DNA from: an uncultured bacterium
GTDB taxonomy: Bacteria; Bacillota; Clostridia; Lachnospirales; Lachnospiraceae
NCBI GenBank assembly: GCA_947643595.1
Contig: CANRWP010000031.1
Span: forward strand, 1-36,978
Reading direction: 5' to 3'
DNA length: 36,978 nt
Part shown: in pieces, positions 1 to 7,269 of the stretch
Layout: each line of letters opens with the position of its first letter
Numbering within the stretch: position 1 is the first letter of the stretch
Program-made: the position numbers and the translations under genes
Notes under the pieces: generated by a model
The model's input: only the letters and a program-made list of their open reading frames with translations
Database searches by the model: none
Told to the model about the DNA's origin: nothing

Positions 1-23
1 TTGATTCGACAAAAAGTCCACGT

Positions 24-350
24 TTAACTTGTACTTTTTCTTGACATAGTACCACCGTCTAAGTAGTAGGCTTTATGCGTGTAGTTAACCGGTTCGGCCT
101 TCCAGACATAATCTACTAAAGCCTTTGCCGCCTTTCCGGATTTTTCGTCCTGCATGCCGCCAACCGCAGGACCTGAGCCTGCACAGTAAATGTCTACGTA
201 AACTTCTTCCCCTTCCTCCGACGTCGCTAAAATACAGTACAAAAAAAGATTCTCTACATTTTCTGTCTCATAAATCGGCTGACCAAACAACGCTCTGATT
301 TTACCGCATATAAGAGAAAAACGATTTCCATAATCTGCAAAGCCTTCTAT
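24..350 (-). pseudogene. Remnant of an unrecognised protein, frameshifted
   Basis: An open frame begins just after an in-frame stop at 351-353 and runs to a stop at 24-26. It has no convincing start: the first candidate is a TTG at 288-290 with no ribosome site. The readable product (ALFGQPIYETENVENLF, then YVDIYCAGSGPAVGG) looks like the middle of a folded protein whose family I cannot name. The preceding frame (301-567) appears to flow into this one by a single-base frameshift near 345-355, since GKNAL in that frame continues sensibly as IEGFADYGNRF in this one. At the far left another frame stays open to the window edge (reading WYYVKKKYKLNV), hinting at a second frameshift near 45-55. No function is assigned. 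Confidence 0.5.
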
Positions 351-567
351 TTAGTGCATTTTTCCCAAACACTCTGTCCAATATTCCCTGCACATCGATT
401 CCCGGATATATATCCCCTGCATGCAGGATCAGTTCACACTCTCTCATTTTCTCTGTCACCTCCGGACGCAGCAGCCAGTGCGTGTCCGAGATAACCGCTA
501 TCCTCCACTCCGTTTCAGACAGCTTAACACTAATAAAGTTCCTTTCAATCCGGCCTCTGCCCGTCAT
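301..567 (-). pseudogene. Truncated YfcE-type metallophosphoesterase fused to foreign sequence
   Basis: The first ~50 residues match the N-terminus of small calcineurin-like phosphoesterases of the YfcE/MJ0936 kind: RIAVISDTHW carries the metal-binding D-x-H motif and LILHAGDI the second metal motif. Intact members run to about 155-180 residues and go on to a GNxD motif and later histidines. Here similarity stops just after HAGD and the frame ends after 88 codons. The tail (YPGIDVQGILDRVFGKNAL) looks like part of a different protein, the one continued in frame-shifted form at 24-350. I infer a deletion that joined two genes, followed by a frameshift. The ATG at 565-567 overlaps the end of the DUF1349 gene by 23 nt and has GGAAA upstream, so the ancestral genes were probably co-transcribed. 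Confidence 0.6.
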
Positions 568-1144
568 GCGCTTTCCACTGACATTCCATCATCTCCATAC
601 CGGAAAATACCGCCTTAAAAGAAGAATCCTCCGGCGAACAGGCGTACACGCCAAACCGTATCTTCCCCCTGCCCTTCTCCATATGACAGATGCGCATCTG
701 GGAAAAATTCACTCCGTCCGAAGAACACTCCACGCAGTAATCATCTTCTCTCCGGCTGAAGCGATACCACATGGACTTCACCGAGGCGTCGATCACCGTT
801 GTCGCCCAGTCCGAATAGCCGTTGTTTGTCACCACACTGCCCAGGTGCTGATATTCCTCATTTTCATACTCAACGGAAGCTTTCAGCCAGTTTTCGCTGT
901 CCAGATACATCACGACGCCGCATTGGTCGAACCTGTGATGGCTCTCCTGAAAATCGGTTTTCACCACAAAACTGAAATACTTCTCCTCCGTCTCCATCTG
1001 CAGCACAGGGGCATTGTCATTTCGAAAATGATAGTAAGTCCTCTGCCACAGATCCGTGCGGGGACTTGTGACGATCTCGATCGTATCCTGCCCTATCCGA
1101 TAATCCGCAGGCCTCCTCGTCCATTGAAATACAGTCAAATCCAT
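545..1144 (-). CDS. DUF1349 domain protein (concanavalin-like fold)
   Basis: This 199-residue protein has the sequence character of the DUF1349 family: a single jelly-roll domain that fills the chain, with no signal peptide or membrane segment, so it should be cytoplasmic. Typical motifs include ETEEKYFSFVVKTDF, QCGVVMYLDSENWLKASVEY and the late KIRFGVYACSPED. Length fits the family (about 190-200). Members are often called enolase-regulation proteins after a yeast homologue, but bacterial function is unproven; a carbohydrate-binding role is a guess from the fold. The ATG follows a clear GGAGG site (AACGGAGGAAACGGGT). A sigma-A-like promoter lies at 1174-1208. The gene faces away from grcA. 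The truncated phosphoesterase remnant overlaps its 3' end. Confidence 0.8.
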   Translation of the reverse strand: MDLTVFQWTRRPADYRIGQDTIEIVTSPRTDLWQRTYYHFRNDNAPVLQMETEEKYFSFVVKTDFQESHHRFDQCGVVMYLDSENWLKASVEYENEEYQHLGSVVTNNGYSDWATTVIDASVKSMWYRFSRREDDYCVECSSDGVNFSQMRICHMEKGRGKIRFGVYACSPEDSSFKAVFSGMEMMECQWKAHDGQRPD

Positions 1145-1173
1145 ACCCGTTTCCTCCGTTCATCGTTTTTATC

Positions 1174-1208
1174 ATCATAGCATAGCTGCCTCTCCGTGAA
1201 AAGTTCAA
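1174..1208 (-). promoter_or_regulatory. Promoter of the DUF1349 gene
   Basis: On the minus strand TTGAAC (1203-1208) is followed after 18 nt by TATGCT (1179-1184). An overlapping extended -10, TGCTATGAT, ends at 1174. A 7-bp inverted repeat, AAAAGTT-CAA-AACTTTT (1199-1215), covers the -35 and could be an operator. Confidence 0.5.
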
Positions 1209-1251
1209 AACTTTTGTACAAAAAAAAATACATAAATTTCCTAAATAACTA

Positions 1252-1280
1252 TAGACAAAAATGAGAATAACTACTATTAT
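1252..1280 (+). promoter_or_regulatory. Promoter of grcA
   Basis: TAGACA (1252-1257) and TATTAT (1275-1280) are separated by 17 nt in a very AT-rich stretch upstream of the glycyl-radical gene. Just after the expected start site lies the palindrome AGTAAT-C-ATTACT (1295-1307), a possible operator or 5' structure. I see no clear FNR or Rex consensus. Confidence 0.5.
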
Positions 1281-1345
1281 TATATTAATAAAACAGTAAT
1301 CATTACTATTATCAAATTATAATTCATTTTAAGGAGGAACACACT

Positions 1346-1588
1346 ATGGCAACAACAAATGCACAGGTAGACAATCTTGTAAACTTACTCGACGGCTATT
1401 CCACAAAGGGTGGACATCACCTGAATGTCAATGTATTGAACAGAGATATGCTGTTGGATGCTCAGAAACATCCCGAGAATTATCCTCAGCTTACGATCCG
1501 TGTTTCCGGTTACGCGGTAAACTTCATTAAACTTACCCCGGAACAGCAGGCGGATGTTATCAGCCGTACATTCCATGAATCAATCTAA
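1346..1588 (+). CDS. grcA: Autonomous glycyl radical cofactor (GrcA/YfiD-like)
   Basis: The 80-residue protein is almost entirely the C-terminal glycyl-radical segment of pyruvate formate-lyase. It contains [38 protein letters not shown] and the terminal [13 protein letters not shown]. The radical-bearing glycine is Gly55 in RVSGYA. In Escherichia coli the related GrcA (127 residues) replaces the oxygen-cleaved end of pyruvate formate-lyase and restores activity after activation by the PFL-activating enzyme. This version is shorter and keeps little beyond the radical domain. The start has a strong AAGGAGG site. No pfl or activase gene is in the window, so it must act with partners encoded elsewhere. 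It is monocistronic, with its own promoter and a terminator right behind. Confidence 0.88.
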   Translation: MATTNAQVDNLVNLLDGYSTKGGHHLNVNVLNRDMLLDAQKHPENYPQLTIRVSGYAVNFIKLTPEQQADVISRTFHESI

Positions 1589-1595
1589 CTTCAAA

Positions 1596-1618
1596 AGAGG
1601 CGGGCTTTGGCCCGCCTT
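1596..1618. terminator. Bidirectional terminator between grcA and the YheO-like regulator
   Basis: A perfect 7-bp GC-rich hairpin, GGCGGGC-TTTG-GCCCGCC (1599-1616), lies between two converging genes. T-rich sequence follows it on the plus strand and TCTTTTG on the minus strand, so it can end both transcripts. Confidence 0.85.
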
Positions 1619-1621
1619 ATA

Positions 1622-2281
1622 CTATTTCTTTCTTTTGCTGATATATCGATAAATGGTAGATTCCGATATCCTTAATTGTTTCGCTATCTCAAAAACAGCC
1701 CCTTTCATCTGAGTCACCCCCTGATCATCCAGTTCCCAGACAATCTTCATTTTTTCATCCCGCGACATTCGTTCGGGAGCTATATCATAATCCATAACCG
1801 TTGTCTCAATAATAGATTTTGCCAATGAAACAATGGGAACATCCAGTGATTCCTCAATTTTATCCTTCTCTTTTTCACCACTGATCATAAATCCCAAATT
1901 TAAATCCTGAAACAACTTCCTCACTGAATCCACAAGTTGATTCGCCGAATGTGTATTGGAATTCAGGCACAACATTCCGATAAGTTCTCCGTTGTTTTTG
2001 ATATAATAGGATGATGACAAATACTCTTTCTCTTTAGATACTGCCCGATAATTAGCTTTAAAATCAGCTGACAAATAAAGCTTCTCATTTTTCACTTCTC
2101 TTGCAAAGTCTGTCATGGGATCACCTATTTTTCTGCCGGAATGATAACCATGGGCTATCGCTATAATAGAGTGCTCCGGATCAGAAAAATCATGCAGCAC
2201 AATCTCAACATTCTCCCCCAGCGCACTGCCCAAAAAATCTACAAACGGACGAAAAATACTTAAAATTTCCTGATTTGTCAT
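1622..2281 (-). CDS. YheO/DauR-like transcriptional regulator (PAS + HTH)
   Basis: A 219-residue regulator with the two-domain plan of the YheO family. The N-terminal YheO-type PAS domain covers about residues 5-115 (NVEIVLHDFSDPEHSIIAI, then YYIKNNGELIGMLCLN). The C-terminal helix-turn-helix covers about 160-219 (GAVFEIAKQLRISESTIYRYI). Known members such as DauR control D-amino-acid catabolism; others sit beside amino-acid or sulfur genes. The ATG at 2279-2281 is chosen because AAGAGG precedes it and the predicted promoter (2316-2344) would start transcription near 2309. Upstream ATGs extend the chain by up to 21 residues but lack ribosome sites. The gene lies downstream of the ABC/C-S lyase operon on the same strand with its own promoter, so it is a good candidate to regulate that operon. 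Confidence 0.85.
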   Translation of the reverse strand: MTNQEILSIFRPFVDFLGSALGENVEIVLHDFSDPEHSIIAIAHGYHSGRKIGDPMTDFAREVKNEKLYLSADFKANYRAVSKEKEYLSSSYYIKNNGELIGMLCLNSNTHSANQLVDSVRKLFQDLNLGFMISGEKEKDKIEESLDVPIVSLAKSIIETTVMDYDIAPERMSRDEKMKIVWELDDQGVTQMKGAVFEIAKQLRISESTIYRYISKRKK

Positions 2282-2315
2282 AACTGTAAAACCTCTTTTC
2301 ATTTTTAATACTTTT

Positions 2316-2344
2316 ATCATAAACATATTTCTGATAATCCGCAA
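2316..2344 (-). promoter_or_regulatory. Promoter of the YheO-like regulator
   Basis: TTGCGG (2339-2344) and TATGAT (2316-2321) on the minus strand are separated by 17 nt, about 35 nt before the chosen start codon. Further upstream an AT-only palindromic stretch (about 2371-2390) could be an operator. Confidence 0.5.
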
Positions 2345-2457
2345 GGAAACATTACAAGATTATTTTTATAAATATAATTTATATATTATATTTTCATCAG
2401 TCCATACTCCCGGGGATGCGAAGGAGATTCTGATATCTTTCACCGAAAAGTAACGAT

Positions 2458-2493
2458 AAAAAATCTCCTCAGAATGCGCTGAAGAGATTTTTT
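2458..2493 (-). terminator. Terminator of the ABC importer operon
   Basis: On the minus strand AAAAAATCTC pairs with GAGATTTTTT around an inner CAG/CTG stem, ending in a run of six T. It lies 30 nt beyond the stop of the MalG-like permease. The A-run on the other side makes it potentially bidirectional. Confidence 0.85.
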
Positions 2494-2522
2494 GAAGTCC
2501 TTTCCAAATTCTTTACATTTTA

Positions 2523-3365
2523 TTAACCTTTTACTGCGCCTGCCGTCATCCCCTCCACAACATATCTTTGTACAAACATGAACATGATCGCCGTAGGCAG
2601 CAGAGCCAAAACTCCGCCTGCCATAAGAGCTCCCCACTGCACACTGTATTTTCCAATCAAAGATTTCAATCCAACCGGTATCGTCCACATATCCGGCGTA
2701 TTGAGGAATATTGTACCTGCAATCAACTCATTCCATGCCCCGATAAAAGCAAACACAAACACTGCGACAATACCGGAAAACATCACAGGAAGCACTACTC
2801 TCCAGAGAGTTTCCAATCTGCCGCACCCATCCACATAAGCGGCTTCCTCCAATTCATATGGTATACGTTCAAAAAAGCTTCTCATCGTCACCACACAGAA
2901 CGGACAGTTAGTGATTACATAATAGATAAACAGCGCCATTCTTGTATTGATCAGCCCCATTTTAGAAAATACTATATAGAGCGGTATAATCACAAGGATA
3001 CAGGGAATCATCTGCGTCAGCATGAAAAAAATCAACACTCCTCCCTTTCCCCTGAATTTGAATCGCGCGAGCCCGTAGCCGCCAAGAATCGATAAAAATA
3101 CAATGACGACAGCAGTCACTAATGTTACAATGATACTGTTTTTCAAATAGGTACTGTACGACAGCATGCGGAACAAAGACTGATAATTCTCCAGTGTAAC
3201 AGTTTCCGGAAAATAAGTGATATGCTGCGTATTGACAATTTCCGGGTTCGTCTTAAAAGAAGTTATCACCATCCAGTAAACAGGTAATACTACAAGCAGT
3301 CCATAAAATGTAAGGACAACTACTCGTACCACTGTCTCAATTCTTTTTGATGCTGTTCTTGTCAT
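2523..3365 (-). CDS. ABC sugar-type permease, MalG/UgpE family
   Basis: A 280-residue inner-membrane permease of a CUT1-type importer. Six hydrophobic segments are visible, the first at about residues 12-32 (VVVLTFYGLLVVLPVYWMV). The conserved cytoplasmic EAA loop is present as EEAAYVDGCGRLETLWRVVLP (about 182-202), the contact site for the ATPase. The ATG follows the stop codon of the MalF-like gene with no gap (TAAATG), so translation of the two subunits is coupled. It is the last gene of the operon and is followed by a strong terminator. No ATPase gene is nearby; many Firmicutes CUT1 importers share one MsmK/UgpC-type ATPase encoded elsewhere. Confidence 0.92.
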   Translation of the reverse strand: MTRTASKRIETVVRVVVLTFYGLLVVLPVYWMVITSFKTNPEIVNTQHITYFPETVTLENYQSLFRMLSYSTYLKNSIIVTLVTAVVIVFLSILGGYGLARFKFRGKGGVLIFFMLTQMIPCILVIIPLYIVFSKMGLINTRMALFIYYVITNCPFCVVTMRSFFERIPYELEEAAYVDGCGRLETLWRVVLPVMFSGIVAVFVFAFIGAWNELIAGTIFLNTPDMWTIPVGLKSLIGKYSVQWGALMAGGVLALLPTAIMFMFVQRYVVEGMTAGAVKG

Positions 3366-4289
3366 TTAAAAATCACCTGCCTCCTCATACCTGCTTATTT
3401 TCAGAAAAAGCACTGCATACATGCCCAAAATTATCATGAGCATCAGTCCGAAAGCCCCAGCGAGTCCAAAATCATAGGCGGAAAACGCTTTTGTATAAAT
3501 GTAGGACGGCAATGTCTGAGAATAGTTTGCCGGTCCCCCTTCTGTCATAATGACAATTAAGTCAAACGAATTAAAAATCCAAATTGTCCGCAAAAGAATT
3601 GTAATGATGATTGTCGGTTTAATATACGGAACTGTAATGGAAAAAAATTTACGAAAAATTCCACAGCCATCAATATCCGCAGCCTCAAAAACATCATTCG
3701 GAATAGACTGAAGGGCTGCCAGTATCATAATGCCAAAAAACGGAATCCCTGTCCATATCATCGCAATCGTAACAACCAGAAGGGATAATCCCGGCGTTCC
3801 AAGCCACGCCGGGCCTTTCTCCACAATATTAAGTTTTAACAGCAAATCGTTTACTACACCGTACTCTCCATTGAAGGACCACCGAAACAACAGCCCTACT
3901 ACAAATGCCGAAAACGCCCATGGAAGAAATACAATGGATTGATAAAGTCCTCTCCCCGGAAATTTTTTTCTAAGCGCCAATGCCAGACCCAACCCCAGTA
4001 AAAATTGTCCGGCGACAGAACCTGTCACATAAACCAGAGAATTTTTTAAGATCAGCGGAAAATCCCTGTCCTCAAATAATTTCCTGAAATTTTCAAAATC
4101 ATTAAAATATATATTGGAATTCCCCAGTTTATAATTTTGAAATGCAATAATGCAGCTTTTAATCAACGGATATCCAAATAACAGTACAAGCGGAAGTAAT
4201 ACCGGAAGCAGAAAATAATATGGCATGTTCTTACGTCTCCGGGCGAGCGCTCCCATTGTTTTTTTATCGTCGCTTTCTTTTTTGCGCAT
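3366..4289 (-). CDS. ABC sugar-type permease, MalF/UgpA family
   Basis: A 307-residue membrane permease with a basic cytoplasmic N-terminus (MRKKESDDKK, ARRRKN), a first membrane segment near residues 24-45 and about five more. The EAA loop reads VFEAADIDGCGIFRKFFSI, as in MalF/UgpA subunits. It should form the heterodimeric channel with the MalG-like protein and receive substrate from the lipoprotein encoded just upstream. The start codon has AAAGGTG upstream and lies 69 nt after the binding-protein gene. Substrate cannot be read from the permease; the family mostly carries oligosaccharides, glycerol-phosphates and related polyols. Confidence 0.92.
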   Translation of the reverse strand: MRKKESDDKKTMGALARRRKNMPYYFLLPVLLPLVLLFGYPLIKSCIIAFQNYKLGNSNIYFNDFENFRKLFEDRDFPLILKNSLVYVTGSVAGQFLLGLGLALALRKKFPGRGLYQSIVFLPWAFSAFVVGLLFRWSFNGEYGVVNDLLLKLNIVEKGPAWLGTPGLSLLVVTIAMIWTGIPFFGIMILAALQSIPNDVFEAADIDGCGIFRKFFSITVPYIKPTIIITILLRTIWIFNSFDLIVIMTEGGPANYSQTLPSYIYTKAFSAYDFGLAGAFGLMLMIILGMYAVLFLKISRYEEAGDF

Positions 4290-4358
4290 ACAGCAGTCAC
4301 ACCTTTCTATAAGTTATAGATTCCAAACTGCCCATAGTACCTGTGCCAACATATGCTT

Positions 4359-5777
4359 TTACTGCATCACAAGTGCATTTTCTACACTCGTATCCGGATG
4401 TTCTTTAATATAGTCTTTCATTCTGCTTTCCAGTTCATCCGCTATGGTATTCAACGCCGTATCAGCATCTATATCACCCAATAAATATTTCTGTATTTCT
4501 TCATGCATCATACCCTGGTGCATGTCCGTATAATCAAAGGCCCCTATTGTTGCAGGCACAACCAGATCCGGATCGTTTAACTGCATTGTAAAAGTATAAT
4601 ACGGTCCTCCTTCTCCATACAGTTCATCCTCAGCCGCGTCCTTTTTAATCGGAATCAGACCGGAAAGACGGCAGTAATTGCTGCTGTTATCTGTTCTTGT
4701 AAGGAATTCGATCAACTGCCATGCCGCATCAGGATTCTTCGAATCCGATGATATGGAAAGGGAATAGGAACCATTGATCAAATTATAGAGTTTTCCGTCC
4801 TTTTCGCTTTTGGGCACAGGCATTACCATCCACTGACCATCTTCCATATTTTCCATACAGGTCGGCGCAACCTCAGAATCATTCATCAAAGTACCGGTAA
4901 GGCCGCCCACAAAGTTATCCACCATCTCGGTAAATCCCCAGTTGATAGAATCTTCCGGCGCATAACCATTCAGATAAAGACCGGTCCACTTCTGAAACGC
5001 CTCTCTGCACTCATCCGATTTTATAAGGATATTTCCTTCACTGTCATATGTATTTCCACCCGTATAATTTTGCAGATATGTCATTAACGGATCAAATGCG
5101 CCCCTGGCTCCTCGATAGGAAACACCGTAATGTTTCTTTTCAACATCCGTTAATTTTTCTACCACCTCAAAATATTCATCGTATGTCCAGCCCTTCGCAG
5201 GATCTAATTCAATGCCAAGTTCCTCACACCAGTCCTTACGAACAAAAATACCTTTCACCATCATACCGTCGGGAATTGTATAAATGTCGCCGAACCGGTC
5301 TTTCTCACTCTGCCAAAATAATTTATTCACTGCCACAGTGTAGTCTTCCGTGCTCTCTCCCAGATAATCCGTAAGTGGTATAATCCATTCCGAATTAGTC
5401 AGCTGCCCAAGCCATCCGGAATGTGTCGTCAGTACATCCGGCAGTTGATCGGACGCACCGAGTACGGTAATTTTATTCGCCGCATCATCCCAGGGAACAC
5501 TTTCATACACAACGCTGATTCCTGTTTCTTCTTCAAATTTCACAAAAATTTCTTCGTAGTATTTCTGGCGTGTTTCACTTGGCGATACATCCAGGAAGCG
5601 CAGCGTCACTTCCGCCTCCCCGGACTGTTCCACATCGGAATCAGCTGTCTCCGGACCAGATTGCGCCGCATTACTGCCGCCTTCGCCCGCTGCGTTATTA
5701 TTTTCACTTCCGCAGCCAACAGCCGCCAATGCCAATACCGCAGTAAGCATCAATGCCGTTACTCTCTTTTTCCTCAT
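4359..5777 (-). CDS. ABC extracellular solute-binding lipoprotein, family 1
   Basis: A 472-residue family 1 solute-binding protein. It has a signal peptide and lipobox (ALAAVGC, Cys22), then an acidic low-complexity linker to about residue 60 and two binding lobes. Characteristic motifs are LRFLDVSPSETRQKYYEEIF at the start of the domain and DAAWQLIEFLT in the C-terminal lobe. I chose the ATG at 5775-5777, since AAAGGAGG stands in front of it and the signal peptide begins there; the frame upstream only covers the spacer. The stop of the C-S lyase gene is 34 nt upstream, so both are in one operon. The substrate is unknown, but the neighbouring enzyme suggests something carrying a C-S bond or an amino acid moiety. 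Confidence 0.92.
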   Translation of the reverse strand: MRKKRVTALMLTAVLALAAVGCGSENNNAAGEGGSNAAQSGPETADSDVEQSGEAEVTLRFLDVSPSETRQKYYEEIFVKFEEETGISVVYESVPWDDAANKITVLGASDQLPDVLTTHSGWLGQLTNSEWIIPLTDYLGESTEDYTVAVNKLFWQSEKDRFGDIYTIPDGMMVKGIFVRKDWCEELGIELDPAKGWTYDEYFEVVEKLTDVEKKHYGVSYRGARGAFDPLMTYLQNYTGGNTYDSEGNILIKSDECREAFQKWTGLYLNGYAPEDSINWGFTEMVDNFVGGLTGTLMNDSEVAPTCMENMEDGQWMVMPVPKSEKDGKLYNLINGSYSLSISSDSKNPDAAWQLIEFLTRTDNSSNYCRLSGLIPIKKDAAEDELYGEGGPYYTFTMQLNDPDLVVPATIGAFDYTDMHQGMMHEEIQKYLLGDIDADTALNTIADELESRMKDYIKEHPDTSVENALVMQ

Positions 5778-5811
5778 AAAATGTTCCTCCTTTGTTTTTA
5801 TAGCTTCCGGA

Positions 5812-6996
5812 TCACATTCCGGCAAAAGCTCTCTCCAAATCCTCAATCAGATTCTCACTTCCCTCCAGGCCACAGTACAGACGTATCAGCCCTCTGTTTA
5901 CCTGCAGGAAATCCAGTTCCTTTTGCTCCGCTTTATACAGAGGCATAATTGCGAGACTTTCAAATCCTCCCCAGGAACAGCCCTTCCCGAACAAATGCAG
6001 TCGATTAATAAACTTCACTGCCTCCTCCGGTGCCGCATCCAATTCTATGCTCATTAGACTGGTATGCCCTTTCTGTTGTCGCCTGATCAAGTCGGCCTGC
6101 GGATGAGAAGCAAGTCCTGTATAATATACCTTTTTCACTTTTTCATTCTTTTCCAGCCACCCGGCAACAGCCATACCGACGCGCTGATGCTCCTCCACGC
6201 GTACAGCGAGCGTCCGAAGGCCGCGAATTGCAAGCCATGCTTCCATAGGCCCCATCACACTGGCATACCATTCCCGAACAGTCTTTATCATTTCACACAT
6301 CAATTCTTTATCTTTTGATACCAGTACGCCGCCCAGAATATCGCTGTGTCCCCCTATGTATTTCGACATGGTGTGCATACAGATATCAATTCCCAAATCC
6401 AAAGGTTTTTGGAACAAAGGAGTCATACAGGTATTATCAATGTAGGTCTTTACTTCATATTGATGTGCCAATTTCGCGATAGCTTCCAAATCCACCACGC
6501 GAAACACAAAAGTAGCCGGACTCTCCAGAATCATCAAAGCTGTATCCGGCTTTTTCATAGCCGATTCAATTTCGTCCAGATCATTTCCCGACACATATGT
6601 TACCGTCATACCAAACTTGGGAACACAGAAATAATCCAAAAAACGTTTCACTGGTTGATATACATCCCTCATACAGACAACATGACTTCCGGCATTGCAA
6701 GTTGTCATAATGGCAGCCGCCGCTGCCCCCATGCCGGAGGCAAACACTATTGCTTTCGCGCCATGTTCCAGCTCTGCGATCTTTCTCTCCAGAATATGAA
6801 CGGTCGGGTTTTGATCGCGTCCATAAACAAACTTTTCTTCCTGGCAGGGATCTGAAGCTGCTTCCAGGTATTCCTCAAAACTGTCATATAAATGCAGTGA
6901 ATTTAAAAATACCGGGGGAACAACCGCATTTAAATATTTATTATATTCATCTGCAGTATGTGTGATGGCCAGTAGCTCTTCTCTTATTCCATCCAT
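5812..6996 (-). CDS. PLP-dependent C-S lyase, Cys/Met metabolism family
   Basis: A 394-residue fold-type I PLP enzyme of the cystathionine gamma-synthase/beta-lyase/methionine gamma-lyase family. Visible features are YGR at 58-60 (cofactor phosphate), SGMGA at 88-91, Tyr113 (ring stacking), Asp187 in YIDNT (pyridine nitrogen), Lys212 in HTMSKYIGGHSD (Schiff base), SWGGFESL near 341-348 and Arg372 in RLYCGLE (substrate carboxylate). The SWGGFESL stretch resembles MetC-type beta-lyases, so beta- or gamma-elimination of a cysteine or homocysteine thioether is likely. The start has an AAAGGAG site. It is the first gene of an operon with a binding protein and two permeases. That is unusual for a methionine-biosynthesis enzyme and suggests catabolism of an imported compound. 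The leader is too short (about 60 nt) for an S-box or T-box. Confidence 0.88.
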   Translation of the reverse strand: MDGIREELLAITHTADEYNKYLNAVVPPVFLNSLHLYDSFEEYLEAASDPCQEEKFVYGRDQNPTVHILERKIAELEHGAKAIVFASGMGAAAAAIMTTCNAGSHVVCMRDVYQPVKRFLDYFCVPKFGMTVTYVSGNDLDEIESAMKKPDTALMILESPATFVFRVVDLEAIAKLAHQYEVKTYIDNTCMTPLFQKPLDLGIDICMHTMSKYIGGHSDILGGVLVSKDKELMCEMIKTVREWYASVMGPMEAWLAIRGLRTLAVRVEEHQRVGMAVAGWLEKNEKVKKVYYTGLASHPQADLIRRQQKGHTSLMSIELDAAPEEAVKFINRLHLFGKGCSWGGFESLAIMPLYKAEQKELDFLQVNRGLIRLYCGLEGSENLIEDLERAFAGM

Positions 6997-7062
6997 TTTT
7001 TCTTCTCTCCTTTCCTCTTTAATTTTGATGATAATTTTTTTTTATGTTGATAAATTATTTTC

Positions 7063-7091
7063 ATTATATCATCATATCTTACGACTGTCAA
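7063..7091 (-). promoter_or_regulatory. Perfect sigma-A promoter of the lyase/ABC operon
   Basis: On the minus strand TTGACA (7086-7091), a 17-nt spacer and TATAAT (7063-7068) match the consensus at every position. Transcription should begin near 7056, giving a leader of about 60 nt. Such a strong promoter usually needs repression, fitting control by a regulator such as the YheO-like protein. Confidence 0.85.
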
Positions 7092-7133
7092 CGAAATAAA
7101 TCCACCATTTTTGTAATTTTTTACCAAATTGGA

Positions 7134-7161
7134 TAAAAAAAAGAGATGCCAAAGCATCTCT
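7134..7161 (-). terminator. Second terminator downstream of the phosphoribosyltransferase-like gene
   Basis: On the minus strand AGAGATGC-TTTG-GCATCTCT is followed by eight T (7135-7142): a textbook intrinsic terminator. It lies 70 nt beyond the first terminator and about 45 nt before the lyase promoter, shielding that promoter from read-through. Confidence 0.9.
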
Positions 7162-7231
7162 CAATCAAGACATCTGTATAATTTTATCCGCCGGTATATC
7201 GTCATCATAACTGAACAGAAAAATAATTTTT

Positions 7232-7261
7232 AAAAAACCTGATGCCGTTAAGCACCAGGTT
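7232..7261 (-). terminator. First terminator of the phosphoribosyltransferase-like gene
   Basis: On the minus strand AACCTG pairs with CAGGTT and TGC with GCA, with one mismatch between them, followed by six T (7232-7237). It begins within 10 nt of the stop codon. Confidence 0.85.
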
Positions 7262-7269
7262 TTCCGCTT

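Noticed and set aside
6997-7062. SAM, T-box or other sulfur riboswitch in front of the C-S lyase
   Set aside because: The predicted leader is only about 60 nt, A/T-rich and without the needed helices.
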